Source: Lachnospiraceae bacterium
GTDB taxonomy: Bacteria; Bacillota; Clostridia; Lachnospirales; Lachnospiraceae
Reading direction: 5' to 3'
DNA: 64,000 nucleotides
NCBI GenBank assembly: GCA_017938285.1
Contig: JAGBBW010000084.1
Coordinates: forward strand, 1-64,000
Shown one piece after another: positions 49,879 through 62,697 of this stretch (position 1 is its first letter; every line of letters starts with the position of its first letter). The translations under genes and the position numbers were made by a program. The notes beneath the pieces are model-generated. The model saw only the letters and a program-made list of their open reading frames with translations, was not told the DNA's origin and made no database searches.

Positions 49879-51756
49879 ATTCTGTTTCAAATAAACAAGC
49901 AATACAGAAATATCCGCCGGAGATACACCAGAAATACGGGATGCCTGCCCAATATTTTCTGGACGGATTTTCTTTAATTTCTGTCTTGCCTCAATACGAA
50001 GGGACGGAACATCATCATAATCCAGATTTTCCGGAATTTTTCGGCTTTCTGTTTTCTTGAACTGCTCTACCTGACGCTGCTGGCGTTCAATATAACCGGA
50101 ATACTTCAATTCAATTTCCACCTGCTCCGTTACCTCTGCCGGAAGCTCTGTTCTATCCGGATCAATTTCTGCCAGCAGTTCATAATTTAATTCCGGCCGC
50201 ATGAGCAGATCCGCCATGGATACTGCTGTCTTTAATGGGGTACTGTCATGGGAGGATAAAAATTCCTGCACCCTGGCATTTCCACCGACCATTTTCGTTT
50301 TCAAACGTTCGGTTTCTTCTAAAATCAGCCGTTCTTTTTCTACCAGCTTTTTATACCGTTCTTCAGAAATCAATCCGATATCATAACCAATTTTTGTAAG
50401 TCTTAAATCCGCATTATCCTGACGAAGGAGTAACCGGTACTCTGCGCGGGAAGTCATCATGCGGTATGGTTCATGGGTTTCTTTGGTTACCAGATCATCA
50501 ATCAGTACACCGATATATGCCTGGGAGCGGTCCAGAATCACCGGCTCCTGACCTTTCAATTTTCTGGCGGCATTGATGCCTGCCATAATTCCCTGGGCTG
50601 CTGCTTCTTCATAACCAGAACTGCCGTTCATCTGTCCTGCACTGAACAAACCGGAAATTGTCTTAAATTCCAGACTTGGCTTTAACTGCATCGGATTGAT
50701 ACAATCATACTCTATTGCATATGCATTTCGTACAATTCTGGCATTTTCCAGTCCCGGAACGGAACGGTACATTTTATACTGCACATCTTCCGGCAGTGAA
50801 CTTGACATACCGGAAATATACATTTCATTTGTATAATTTCCTTCCGGTTCAATAAATACCTGATGACGTTCTTTGTCCGGAAACTTCATCACCTTGTCTT
50901 CAATGGAAGGACAATAACGTGGACCAGTTCCTTCAATGGCACCGGAATACAAAGGAGAACGGTCAATATTACTGCGGATGATATCATGGGTTGTTTCGTT
51001 TGTATATGTCAGCCAGCAGGATACCTGTTCTCTGGTCAGGGATTCCCGGTCTGTTTCAAAAGAAAACGGAACTACCGTTTCATCACCAAACTGTTCTTCC
51101 ATTTTGGAAAAATCAATGGAACGTTTGTCAATTCTTGCTGGTGTGCCAGTTTTAAAACGATATATTTCAATACCCAGCTTTTTCAGACTATCTGTCAGGT
51201 GGTTAGCTGCCGGCAGCCCATTCGGACCTGTATACTGACTCACATCACCATAAATACAGCGGGCCTTTAAATAGGTGCCAGTACAAATAATAGCTGCTTT
51301 ACAAGGATAAACCGCATTAGAATACGTCCTTACACCGGTTACACACAGGTTATCCACAAGAATTTCGCAGATTTCCCCTTGTTTTACACATAAATTCGGC
51401 TGGTTTTCCACAATCCTGCGCATAGATTGTGAATAACTCTGTTTGTCTGCCTGGGCACGAAGCGAGTGCACCGCTGGACCTTTGGATACATTCAGCATCT
51501 TGGACTGAATATACGTGCGGTCAATATTTTTTCCCATTTCACCGCCCAGAGCATCAATTTCCCGCACCAGATGTCCTTTGGAGGTTCCTCCAATGTTTGG
51601 ATTACAAGGCATAAGGGCAATGGAATCCATACTCACGGTAAACATAATTGTATTTAATCCCAGTCTGGCACAGGCCAGGGCTGCTTCACAGCCCGCATGT
51701 CCGGCACCAATCACTGCAACATCATAGCTTTCATAATAATAAAGCTTCTCGTCCAT
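49876..51756 (-). CDS. mnmG: tRNA uridine-5-carboxymethylaminomethyl modification enzyme MnmG
   Basis: A 626-residue FAD protein acting with MnmE to install the (carboxymethyl)aminomethyl group on U34 of tRNAs. The dinucleotide-binding start is [19 protein letters not shown]; other marks are [24 protein letters not shown] and the central [13 protein letters not shown]. The C-terminus [18 protein letters not shown] fits. The ATG at 51756 lies 9 bases after AGGAAGG; two earlier codons (ATG 51765, GTG 51777) are less good. It precedes rsmG. Confidence 0.95.
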   Translation of the reverse strand: MDEKLYYYESYDVAVIGAGHAGCEAALACARLGLNTIMFTVSMDSIALMPCNPNIGGTSKGHLVREIDALGGEMGKNIDRTYIQSKMLNVSKGPAVHSLRAQADKQSYSQSMRRIVENQPNLCVKQGEICEILVDNLCVTGVRTYSNAVYPCKAAIICTGTYLKARCIYGDVSQYTGPNGLPAANHLTDSLKKLGIEIYRFKTGTPARIDKRSIDFSKMEEQFGDETVVPFSFETDRESLTREQVSCWLTYTNETTHDIIRSNIDRSPLYSGAIEGTGPRYCPSIEDKVMKFPDKERHQVFIEPEGNYTNEMYISGMSSSLPEDVQYKMYRSVPGLENARIVRNAYAIEYDCINPMQLKPSLEFKTISGLFSAGQMNGSSGYEEAAAQGIMAGINAARKLKGQEPVILDRSQAYIGVLIDDLVTKETHEPYRMMTSRAEYRLLLRQDNADLRLTKIGYDIGLISEERYKKLVEKERLILEETERLKTKMVGGNARVQEFLSSHDSTPLKTAVSMADLLMRPELNYELLAEIDPDRTELPAEVTEQVEIELKYSGYIERQQRQVEQFKKTESRKIPENLDYDDVPSLRIEARQKLKKIRPENIGQASRISGVSPADISVLLVYLKQN

Positions 51757-51841
51757 TTTCTGCATCCTTCCTAACACTTCTTTCTACTGCTCAAAAGAAA
51801 TTCTGACAAATTAACAATCTTTATATTAATAAATTCCCTGC

Positions 51842-53221
51842 TTACTTTCCCATGCAAAAGTCTTTAAAAATTTTATCTACCAGGTCCTCATCCACAGCCT
51901 CACCGATGATTTCACCTAACACCTGATATGCATTCATCAGGTCAATGGAATAAAAATCCTCCGGCATATCCAGCGCCAGGCTTTCCAATACTTTGTCGAG
52001 ACTTTCCTTCGCATCGGCAAGAGCCTGTTTGTGGCGGAGATTTGTAATAAAAACTTCTTCCTTCTGATCAATCAGCCCCTGATAAAACATTTTTTCCACT
52101 GCCTCTGCAAAAGCGTCCATACCTGTCTCTTCTTTTGCTGAAATAAGAAATACCTGCTTTCCGGTTTTCTGTTCCAGCTCTTCTTTTGTGGTTTTCATGG
52201 AAAGATCTGACTTATTTAATAATACAACTGCTTTCTTTTCCTGAATCATGGAAATCACAGCTTCGTCATTTTCATCTAATTCCCTGGAAGCATCGGCAAC
52301 ATAAATAACAAAATCTGCGCCCTCTGCTTCTGTTCTGGCACGCTCTACACCAATTTTTTCTACTATATCCTGCGTATGGCGGATACCTGCCGTGTCAATT
52401 ACCCGCAGAACAATTCCTTTCACCTGAATCAGTTCCTCCAGCGTATCCCGTGTTGTTCCCGGAATATCTGTTACAATGGCACGCTCCTCACCCACCAGGA
52501 CATTCATCAGTGTGGACTTTCCGGCATTTGGCTTGCCCAGAATAACGGTCCGTATCCCTTCCTTAATAATTTTTCCATCCTCTGCATTTTTGAGCAGTGC
52601 CTTTATTTCCTTTAAATTAGCTTCGGTATGCTCCTGTAATGTATCCGTAAAACCATCCAGGGAAATATGTTCCGGATCATCCAGTGCCGCCTCAATAAAG
52701 GCAGTATCCCTGAGAACTGATTCCCTGATTTCTTTTATTTTTTTGTAAAGATTACCGTTTAACTGACGGACCGAATTTTTTACAGCCTGCTCATTCGTGG
52801 CATGAATCAAATCAATCACCGCTTCCGCCTGGGACAAATCCATACGACCATTTAAAAAGGCCCGTTTGGTAAACTCTCCCGGCTCTGCCAGCCGCACACC
52901 CTTTGATAGTACCAGTTCCAAAATCCTCTTAGTGACAATCATGCCTCCATGGCAGTTAATTTCCACAACATCCTCTGTTGTATAAGTATTTGGCGCCCGC
53001 ATAACTGACACCAGCACCTCGTCCAGCATGACATCTCCATCCACTATTTTTCCATAATGCAGAGTATGGCTTTTCTGCTCAGACAACCGTTTCTTTCCCT
53101 TTTTGGATAGAAACACAGCATCTGCAACAGAAAAAGCATCTGCTCCACTGATTCTGATAATACTGATACCTGCATTTGTCGTTCCTGTTGCAATTGCTGC
53201 AATCGTGTCATGATTTCGCAT
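51842..53221 (-). CDS. mnmE: tRNA modification GTPase MnmE
   Basis: A 459-residue GTPase, partner of MnmG. It starts NHDTIAAIATGTTNAGISII (formyl-THF-binding domain), carries the GTPase domain with GKPNAGKSTLMNVL, the G3 region DTAGIRHT and NKSD, and ends with the catalytic FCMGK. The ATG at 53221 follows GGAGG. A terminator-like branched hairpin lies between jag and this gene. Confidence 0.96.
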   Translation of the reverse strand: MRNHDTIAAIATGTTNAGISIIRISGADAFSVADAVFLSKKGKKRLSEQKSHTLHYGKIVDGDVMLDEVLVSVMRAPNTYTTEDVVEINCHGGMIVTKRILELVLSKGVRLAEPGEFTKRAFLNGRMDLSQAEAVIDLIHATNEQAVKNSVRQLNGNLYKKIKEIRESVLRDTAFIEAALDDPEHISLDGFTDTLQEHTEANLKEIKALLKNAEDGKIIKEGIRTVILGKPNAGKSTLMNVLVGEERAIVTDIPGTTRDTLEELIQVKGIVLRVIDTAGIRHTQDIVEKIGVERARTEAEGADFVIYVADASRELDENDEAVISMIQEKKAVVLLNKSDLSMKTTKEELEQKTGKQVFLISAKEETGMDAFAEAVEKMFYQGLIDQKEEVFITNLRHKQALADAKESLDKVLESLALDMPEDFYSIDLMNAYQVLGEIIGEAVDEDLVDKIFKDFCMGK

Positions 53222-53239
53222 GTTCTGCCTCCACTTCAT

Positions 53240-53326
53240 AAAAAAGAGCTGCTACAAAGTTCTCGTTTTTATTTTGAGGTGCTGAAAACACCGGGTTCAA
53301 AATCTAAAACAATTCTTTGTAACAGC
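53240..53326 (-). terminator. Branched terminator or attenuator between jag and mnmE
   Basis: Outer arms CTTTGTAACAGC (53315-53326) and GCTGCTACAAAG (53248-53259), one mismatch, enclose a second hairpin (ATTTTGA..GGTG / CACC..TCAAAAT, 53271-53303). On the minus strand the outer stem is followed by a T-run (plus A-run 53240-53245). The T-run ends about 19 bases before the mnmE start. Confidence 0.6.
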
Positions 53327-53336
53327 CCCGCTCCTA

Positions 53337-54116
53337 TTATTCTTCTGTCATCTTTTCTTCCGGAGTTTCTGTTTCTTCTGTATTACCGTATGGATAAGGC
53401 TTACGGTAATTTGACTTATGATAGCCACTCTTACCACGGTAGTTACTGTTTCTATTATAACCGTAACTTCTGCTTCCGTAGTCTCTTACACCTTTCTTTA
53501 AGGTAACAACAATCTTACGATATGGTTCTTCACCCTCACTGTGGGTTTCAACAAACTTATCATTCTGAAGAGCAGAATGAATAATTCTTCTCTCATAAGG
53601 GTTCATTGGCTCTAAAGCAACGCTCTTTCTTGTCTTCTTAACTTTGTATGCAATATTCTTTGCAAGATTTTCCAGAGTTTCTTTTCTTCTTTCTCTGTAA
53701 TTCTCTGTATCAAGCTTTACTTTGATGTATTCTTCACTTTCCTTGTTTACCACAAGGCTCACAAGATACTGCAGGGAATCCAGTGTCTGTCCTCTCTTAC
53801 CGATCAGAACTCCCATATCTTCACCAATAATATTGATGTTCATGGTCTTGTCTTCTTCGTTGAACTCTACATTCATTTCAGACTTGATTTCCATAATATT
53901 AAAAATCTTCTCCAGGAAATCCACTGCCTTGTCCTGAATGGTTTCTTTCAGTGCCGCACGAACTCTTGCCGGCTTTCTGTTCAGTCCCAGAAAACCGCTG
54001 CTTTCCTTTTCTACAACCTCAATATCTACATTATCCCTGGTAGAACCAAGCTTAATTAATGCTTCTGTAATTGCATCGTCTACTGTTTTTGCTGTAACTT
54101 CAATCCACTCTCTCAT
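53337..54116 (-). CDS. jag: RNA-binding protein Jag (KhpB)
   Basis: A 259-residue protein with Jag-N (about 1-50, WIEVTAKTVDDAITEALIKLG), a KH domain (about 85-160, MGVLIGKRGQTLDSLQYL) and an R3H domain (about 165-205, MNPYERRIIHSALQ). The last 45 residues are Gly/Tyr/Arg-rich with a Glu/Thr end. KhpB works with KhpA in RNA binding and cell division control. It follows yidC, as spoIIIJ-jag in Bacillus. Confidence 0.95.
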   Translation of the reverse strand: MREWIEVTAKTVDDAITEALIKLGSTRDNVDIEVVEKESSGFLGLNRKPARVRAALKETIQDKAVDFLEKIFNIMEIKSEMNVEFNEEDKTMNINIIGEDMGVLIGKRGQTLDSLQYLVSLVVNKESEEYIKVKLDTENYRERRKETLENLAKNIAYKVKKTRKSVALEPMNPYERRIIHSALQNDKFVETHSEGEEPYRKIVVTLKKGVRDYGSRSYGYNRNSNYRGKSGYHKSNYRKPYPYGNTEETETPEEKMTEE

Positions 54117-54128
54117 TTCTCATCCCTC

Positions 54129-55382
54129 TTAATCTTTCTTTAACATGTTTGCATAACCGGAAACCGACTTCTTATCCGTTCCTGCGGATGATGCGCTTCT
54201 CTCTGCGGTATAATTCTTTCCTGTTGCATTTGCATAAGAAGCGGTAGACCCCTTCTGGCGCTGTACTGCTGCCTCTGCATCAATGGATTTTGTCTGGGTC
54301 TTGGCAAGTTCTGCCATCTTGGAACCATACTCAATGCCCAGTTTTTCTCTCTTCTTTGTCTGTTTTTCCACGTTCTTCTGAATCATTTCGTCTAAGTCCA
54401 TCTTGTCAATGTGACGGTTAATGAAGAACTGGTAAATAATTGTTACTACGGTACTTGCTACCCAGTAAATACCAATACAGATTGGGAACATCCAGCACAT
54501 GAAACCGGACATAAACGGCATAATGTACATCATGCTGTTCATGCTCTGTACTACAGCATTTTCTTCGCCGCCACGGTTATTTTTCTTTGTATTTGCCATG
54601 GAAAGTTTAGACTGGAATAACTGTGTTACAATGGCAAGTACAGGAATTAACAATGCCAGACTGAATCCATAATCCCGAGGCTGGTCCAGAATATTAAAAC
54701 CACCAATCATATGAATGGCATTAATTTTCTCAACATTTGTATTAATAATATCAGCTATGGAAGGGAATGTTTCTGCAAGATTTGTCCACTGTGTTGTACC
54801 AAACTTGGTCATAATGTCAATCAGATGGGCATTTGTCAGCACCCCTTCGCTCATTTCAGCAAAATTCTTTGTTGCTACACCTAATGTCGGTGCCAGTTCT
54901 GACATATACGTAAAATAATCCTGATTCTTTAAAGCTTCGGCAATCGTATTATACAATACTCCAATATCTGTTACATATGCAGGAATTGCATAAATAACAC
55001 GATACAATGCAAACATGATTGGAAACATAATAAGCATCGGAAGACAGCCTGCTGTCGGGCTAGTTCCATATTTTTCATATACGGCCTGCTGCTCCATCTG
55101 CATAAGCCGCATGGATTTTTCATCCTTTTTATTTTTGTACTTTTCCTGAATTGCGGTCAGTTCCGGACTCATGACATTCTGCATCTTGGAAAATTTCTGC
55201 TGTTTGATTGTCATTGGAGTCATAAGCAGCTTTGTTACAATTGTAAATAAAACAACTGTAATTGCTACATTTTCAATTCCTACTAAACTAAGTAACTCAT
55301 ACAATAAATTAAATACCTGGCCGAATACCCAGGCAAACGGTCCTAAAAAACCGCCTTCTTTCGTCAAAAGAATAAATTCCAA
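54129..55382 (-). CDS. yidC: Membrane protein insertase YidC
   Basis: A 417-residue YidC/Oxa1/SpoIIIJ insertase of the five-helix Gram-positive type. Hydrophobic segments lie around residues 12-35, 40-60, 118-140, 225-245 and 285-325; the cytoplasmic loop carries QEKYKNKKDEKSMRLMQMEQQ. There is a long hydrophilic C-terminal tail with repeats of basic residues. Translation most likely begins at a TTG (55382) 9 bases after GGAGG. No lipobox is seen at the N-terminus. Confidence 0.93.
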   Translation of the reverse strand: MEFILLTKEGGFLGPFAWVFGQVFNLLYELLSLVGIENVAITVVLFTIVTKLLMTPMTIKQQKFSKMQNVMSPELTAIQEKYKNKKDEKSMRLMQMEQQAVYEKYGTSPTAGCLPMLIMFPIMFALYRVIYAIPAYVTDIGVLYNTIAEALKNQDYFTYMSELAPTLGVATKNFAEMSEGVLTNAHLIDIMTKFGTTQWTNLAETFPSIADIINTNVEKINAIHMIGGFNILDQPRDYGFSLALLIPVLAIVTQLFQSKLSMANTKKNNRGGEENAVVQSMNSMMYIMPFMSGFMCWMFPICIGIYWVASTVVTIIYQFFINRHIDKMDLDEMIQKNVEKQTKKREKLGIEYGSKMAELAKTQTKSIDAEAAVQRQKGSTASYANATGKNYTAERSASSAGTDKKSVSGYANMLKKD

Positions 55383-55414
55383 CTTGTTGTTCCTCCTGAT
55401 AACAAAAAAATTGG

Positions 55415-55627
55415 CTATGGTACAGGATCATATCCGCCCTTATGAAAAGGATGACAACGAAGTATCCTTCTAATTGCAAGATACGTGCCCTTTACCACGC
55501 CATATTTTTCTAATGCTTCGATTGCATACTGAGAACAGGTAGGTACATAAATACAGGTAGGCCTACCCTTTAAAGGAGAAATATACTTACGATATAATCT
55601 AATCAACTGAATCAATAACTGTTTCAT
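55415..55627 (-). CDS. yidD: Membrane protein insertion efficiency factor YidD
   Basis: A 70-residue protein with the YidD pattern [30 protein letters not shown] (cited in part), ending with [13 protein letters not shown]. Three conserved cysteines are present. It overlaps the rnpA stop by 4 bases (ATGA) and precedes yidC, the canonical order. Confidence 0.95.
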   Translation of the reverse strand: MKQLLIQLIRLYRKYISPLKGRPTCIYVPTCSQYAIEALEKYGVVKGTYLAIRRILRCHPFHKGGYDPVP

Positions 55628-55956
55628 TTTACATAAATACCGTGCAGCTTACATAAATGTAAAAACGCACTTTCTATATCAGCGTAATTCTTCCCTTTGG
55701 CGTTCATGCGCGCCACAACAACAATGTCCCAACCACTATGGAACTTCCCATCATTCAACCGAAAACTTTCTCTTAACAGCCTGGCAATTCTATGTCTTAC
55801 TACGCTGTTACCGACTTTTTTACTAACGGATATACCCAGCCGGTTCTTTTCCATGTCATTCTTCAGAATGTACATTACCAGATACTTGTTAGCATAAGAT
55901 TTACCATTTTGGTATACTGTTTTAAATTCGTCGTTTTTCTTAATTGACTCTGCCAA
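55624..55956 (-). CDS. rnpA: Ribonuclease P protein component
   Basis: A 110-residue basic protein with the RnpA signature [20 protein letters not shown] and [13 protein letters not shown] [13 protein letters not shown]. It is the protein subunit for tRNA 5' processing. It follows rpmH and shares its promoter in the usual arrangement. AAGGAGATCG precedes the ATG. Confidence 0.96.
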   Translation of the reverse strand: MAESIKKNDEFKTVYQNGKSYANKYLVMYILKNDMEKNRLGISVSKKVGNSVVRHRIARLLRESFRLNDGKFHSGWDIVVVARMNAKGKNYADIESAFLHLCKLHGIYVK

Positions 55957-56019
55957 TGCTAACGATCTCCTTCACTCTTACAAAAAGGAAGAGAAGAAAA
56001 GGTCACAGTTTCTGCGACC

Positions 56020-56157
56020 TTATGCGGAAATTTTATGTCTGCCCTTTGCTCTTCTTGCGGATAAAACCTTTCTTCCGTTAGCAGTGCTCATTCTGGAACG
56101 GAATCCGTGAACCTTAGCTCTCTGTCTCTTCTTAGGCTGGAATGTCATCTTTGCCAT
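56020..56157 (-). CDS. rpmH: 50S ribosomal protein L34
   Basis: A 45-codon gene beginning [19 protein letters not shown] and containing [19 protein letters not shown], unmistakable for L34 despite its small size. A perfect ribosome-binding site AAGGAGGTG lies before the ATG. It is the first gene of the rpmH-rnpA-yidD-yidC-jag operon, divergent from dnaA. Confidence 0.97.
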   Translation of the reverse strand: MAKMTFQPKKRQRAKVHGFRSRMSTANGRKVLSARRAKGRHKISA

Positions 56158-56246
56158 GTCGTTACACCTCCTTCACATTATAACAAAATGCATATAAAAA
56201 GCATATACATAGTTCATCTAGTTATATTTAGACAAATAACACGATT

Positions 56247-56275
56247 ATTATAGATTAAAAATCCCCAGTAGTCAA
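56247..56275 (-). promoter_or_regulatory. Sigma-A promoter of rpmH operon
   Basis: On the minus strand TTGACT (plus 56270-56275) and TATAAT (plus 56247-56252), 17-base spacer, about 90 bases upstream of rpmH. The 399-base region between rpmH and dnaA holds this promoter, the dnaA promoter and a pyrimidine-rich stretch (56405-56480); I see no gene or DnaA box cluster in it. Confidence 0.85.
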
Positions 56276-56493
56276 GCATCTTTTTTAAGGAAAGGGGCAA
56301 AATTGCAGGAATTTATGTTTTCTCTCCTCCTTTTGGACATTTATAATGTAGTTTTTACCATACGAATATCTCTTTTTCCCCGATGCTCCAGAACACGCTC
56401 AGATGCGTTTCTGGGCATTTTTTCATTTTTCCTCCCTTTTTGTCCTCTTTTTGATTTTCTTGCAATTTCTGCCTACTTCTCCGCCTTATTTGT

Positions 56494-56522
56494 TTGCATT
56501 TTCGAGACTTTTTTGATATAAT
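56494..56522 (+). promoter_or_regulatory. Sigma-A promoter of dnaA
   Basis: TTGCAT at 56494-56499 and TATAAT at 56517-56522, 17-base spacer, 35 bases before the dnaA start. Confidence 0.8.
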
Positions 56523-56556
56523 AAATTAGGTATGCTATAAGAAAATGGAGGTCTCT

Positions 56557-57891
56557 ATGGAAAAATTGATAAAAGAAAAATGGAATGATATATTAGAGTT
56601 CATGAAAACAGAATATAGCATTACTGACGTTGCTTATCGTACATGGTTACTTCCATTATCGGTACATTCTGTCACGAACGATGCTATTATCATTTCTGTG
56701 GATGATTCAAAAATTGAAGCTTCCATGATTAATTTTGTAAAAAGCAGATACGGTCAGTTTTTAAAAACTGCGATTGCGGAAATGTTCAATCAGGAGTTTG
56801 ACCTGCAGTTTGTCCTTTCCAGCAATGCACCTGCAAAAACAGAACCATTAAAAGTTAAGAATGAAAGTTATAATAACCTGAATTCCAAATATACCTTTGA
56901 CTCTTTTGTCATTGGTAACAACAATAAATTCGCCCATGCAGCATCCCTTGCTGTGGCGGAAAGCCCGGCAGAAGTATACAATCCGCTGTTTATTTACGGT
57001 GGTGTAGGTCTTGGAAAAACACACCTGATGCATGCAGTGGCCCATTATATTCTGGACAACAATCCGGAGTCCAAAGTGGTTTATGTCACCAGTGAAAAGT
57101 TTACAAATGAACTGATTCAGGCCATCCGGAACCAGACCACCATGGAGTTTAAGGACAAATACCGGAATGTGGATGTTTTATTAATCGATGATATCCAGTT
57201 TATCAGCGGCAAAGAAAGTACCCAGGAAGAGTTTTTCCATACTTTTAATGCCCTGCATGAAGCAAAAAAACAGATTATTATTTCCAGTGACCGTCCTCCG
57301 AAGGAGATTAAAACACTGGAAGATCGTCTTCGCTCCCGTTTTGAATGGGGTATCATTGCAGATATCCAGGCACCGGACTATGAAACCAGAATGGCTATTT
57401 TAAATAAAAAGACAGAGGCGGACGGCATCGCCATCGAACCTCTGATTCTGGAATATATTGCAACGAATGTAAAGTCCAACATCCGTGAACTGGAAGGCAG
57501 CTTAAATAAATTAATCGGTCTGTCCCGTTTGAAGAAAAAAGAAATTAATATTGAACTGGCTGCAGAAGCCATTCAGGATATTATCAGTGCCGATGCCCAG
57601 CGCACTGTTACACTGACATACATTGTAGATATTGTGGCAGACCATTTCAGTCTGACACCACAGGAAATCTACTCCAAGAACCGAAGCAACAAGATTGCTT
57701 ATCCGCGGCATATTGCCATGTACTTATGCCGGAAGCACTTAGGCATCTCTTTAGTTGACATAGGAAAGTCTTTTGGAGACCGTGACCACACTACAGTTAT
57801 GCACGGAGTTACCAAAATTGAAGAGGCATTAAAGGAAGATTTGTCTTTACAAAACATCATTGAAGTGTTAATGAAGAAAATTAATCTTTAA
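56557..57891 (+). CDS. dnaA: Chromosomal replication initiator DnaA
   Basis: A 444-residue DnaA. Domain I is about residues 1-80 (YRTWLLPLSVHSV); domain III AAA+ has NPLFIYGGVGLGKTHLMHAV and VLLIDDIQFISG; domain IV ends with KSFGDRDHTTVMHGV, the DnaA-box-binding signature. The ATG at 56557 is preferred because GGAGG lies 5 bases upstream; an ATG at 56545 would precede that site. The putative oriC follows directly, between dnaA and dnaN. Confidence 0.97.
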   Translation: MEKLIKEKWNDILEFMKTEYSITDVAYRTWLLPLSVHSVTNDAIIISVDDSKIEASMINFVKSRYGQFLKTAIAEMFNQEFDLQFVLSSNAPAKTEPLKVKNESYNNLNSKYTFDSFVIGNNNKFAHAASLAVAESPAEVYNPLFIYGGVGLGKTHLMHAVAHYILDNNPESKVVYVTSEKFTNELIQAIRNQTTMEFKDKYRNVDVLLIDDIQFISGKESTQEEFFHTFNALHEAKKQIIISSDRPPKEIKTLEDRLRSRFEWGIIADIQAPDYETRMAILNKKTEADGIAIEPLILEYIATNVKSNIRELEGSLNKLIGLSRLKKKEINIELAAEAIQDIISADAQRTVTLTYIVDIVADHFSLTPQEIYSKNRSNKIAYPRHIAMYLCRKHLGISLVDIGKSFGDRDHTTVMHGVTKIEEALKEDLSLQNIIEVLMKKINL

Positions 57892-57939
57892 TCCACACCT
57901 GATTCAAATATATTAATATAGGAAGAAACTCTTTCCACT

Positions 57940-58203
57940 TTATTCACATCAATGTGGATAACTTATGTGGAAAACATGTTTAATACTGTGGATAACCGCA
58001 TCAGGAGCAACGTTTTTCTGTGTATAATATCCACATCTGTGAACATTTCATCCATAGGAATTTCACAACACAGAATGTCCCGCATCGCCACTGTTTTTCC
58101 GGCTTTTGCGACTTTCCCACAGTATTCACAGCCCCTATTATTACTGCTGTATTTATTTTATTTATATATAACTGCGAAAATCCACTTCCGTCAGTTATCA
58201 ACA
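57940..58203. other. Putative chromosomal origin oriC (DnaA-box cluster)
   Basis: The 334 bases between dnaA and dnaN contain two perfect DnaA boxes in reverse (TGTGGATAA at 57953 and 57987) and near matches TTATTCACA (57940), TGTGGAAAA (57966), ATATCCACA (58027), TGTGAACAT (58038), GTATTCACA (58122) and TTATCAACA (58195). An A/T-rich stretch at about 58136-58172 could be the unwinding element. No open reading frame here is credible. Confidence 0.85.
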
Positions 58204-58225
58204 CAAGCCGAAGGGAGATACTCAC

Positions 58226-59335
58226 ATGAGAATTACATGTAAAAAATCTGAAATATTAAATAGTGTCAATATTTCATTAAAGGCTGTACCTGCAAAGACA
58301 ACGATGCCTATTCTGGAATGTATAATTATTGAGGTTACAGACAATACCATCAAATTCATTACGAATGACATGGAACTTGGCATCGAGACTTTAGTAAATG
58401 GTACTGTTACTGCACCAGGAAGTGTTGCCATTAATGCAAAGATTTTTTCTGATATCATCAGAAAACTCCCAGACAGTGATGTTACGATTGATACGGATGC
58501 GAACTATATGACTACCATCAGTTGTGAAAAATCGGTTTTTACCATTGCTGGTAAGAGCAGTGAAGAATTTCCGGCTCTCCCTCTTATTGAAAAGAAGGAA
58601 CCAATGGTTCTTTCCCAGTTTTCCTTAAAGGAAATCATTCGTCAGACGGTATTTTCTATTTCTGATAATGAAAGCAATAAAATTATGACTGGCGAATTAT
58701 TTGAAATTAATGGAGATGAATTTAAGGTAGTATCTCTGGATGGACACAGAATTTCTGTCCGTAAGATTTTCTTAAAGAATGATTTTATGGCAACAAAAGT
58801 TATTGTTCCAGGTAAAACCCTGAATGAAATCAGTAAAATTCTTTCTGGGGAAATGGAAGATGAGGTTCGTATTTTCTTTACGGATAAGCATATTTTATTT
58901 GAGTTTGACAGCACCATTGTGCTTTCCAGACTGATTGAAGGTGAGTATTACAAAATTAACCAGATGCTGTCTGGTGACTATGAAACAAAAATTTCTGTGA
59001 ACCGTAAAGTATTCCTGGATTGTATTGACCGTGCCACACTGTTAATTAAGGAATCTGAGAAAAAACCTATTATTCTTGGAGTTACAGAAAATTCCATGGA
59101 ACTGAAAGTAAATTCTACCATTGGTTCCATGAATGAGGAAATGGACATTGTGAAGGAAGGAAAAGACATTCTGATTGGATTTAATCCTAAATTCTTAATG
59201 GATGCCCTCCGGGTTATTGACGATGAAGAAGTAACGATTTATATGACCAATCCGAAAGCACCATGTTTCATTAAGAACGAAGAAGAATCTTATATTTATC
59301 TGGTTCTTCCGGTTAATTTCAATGCTGTAAAGTAG
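58226..59335 (+). CDS. dnaN: DNA polymerase III beta subunit (sliding clamp)
   Basis: A 369-residue clamp with three repeated domains. Marks are MRITCKKSEILNSVNISLKA at the start, SGEMEDEVRIFFTDKHILFEF in the middle and the C-terminal YIYLVLPVNF. It forms the dimeric ring that tethers polymerase III. GGGAGATACTCAC lies just before the ATG. First gene downstream of oriC, followed by the S4 protein, recF and gyrB. Confidence 0.96.
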   Translation: MRITCKKSEILNSVNISLKAVPAKTTMPILECIIIEVTDNTIKFITNDMELGIETLVNGTVTAPGSVAINAKIFSDIIRKLPDSDVTIDTDANYMTTISCEKSVFTIAGKSSEEFPALPLIEKKEPMVLSQFSLKEIIRQTVFSISDNESNKIMTGELFEINGDEFKVVSLDGHRISVRKIFLKNDFMATKVIVPGKTLNEISKILSGEMEDEVRIFFTDKHILFEFDSTIVLSRLIEGEYYKINQMLSGDYETKISVNRKVFLDCIDRATLLIKESEKKPIILGVTENSMELKVNSTIGSMNEEMDIVKEGKDILIGFNPKFLMDALRVIDDEEVTIYMTNPKAPCFIKNEEESYIYLVLPVNFNAVK

Positions 59336-59368
59336 TACTGGAATCGTGGGACAGGAAGGAGATATGGA

Positions 59369-59574
59369 ATGGAAGTTATCAAATTGAGAGAGGATTTTAT
59401 CAAGCTTGGGCAGGCATTAAAAGCTGCGGGACTGGTAGAATCCGGTGTGGAAGCGAAAATTGTAATTTTAGATGGTGAAGTTATGGTAAACGGTGAAACC
59501 GAATACCAGAGAGGAAAAAAGCTCTACGATGGTGATATGGTATCCTTCCGGGGCGAAGAAATTAAAATTGTAAA

Positions 59575-59578
<4 letters not shown>
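59369..59578 (+). CDS. S4-domain RNA-binding protein (YaaA/RlbA-like)
   Basis: A 69-residue S4-like protein (IKLGQALKAAGLVESGVEAK, then DGEVMVNGETEYQRGKKLYD), regularly found between dnaN and recF in Firmicutes. It probably binds rRNA or stalled ribosome parts. It overlaps recF by 4 bases (ATGA). Confidence 0.92.
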
Positions 59579-62669
<3,091 letters not shown>

Positions 62670-62697
62670 TGCAAAAGGATAAAAGAGGAGAATTAGC

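Noticed and set aside
56303..56521. 72-residue hydrophobic ORF between rpmH and dnaA
   Set aside because: It overlaps the dnaA promoter, has no ribosome-binding site, and its hydrophobicity reflects a pyrimidine-rich tract.
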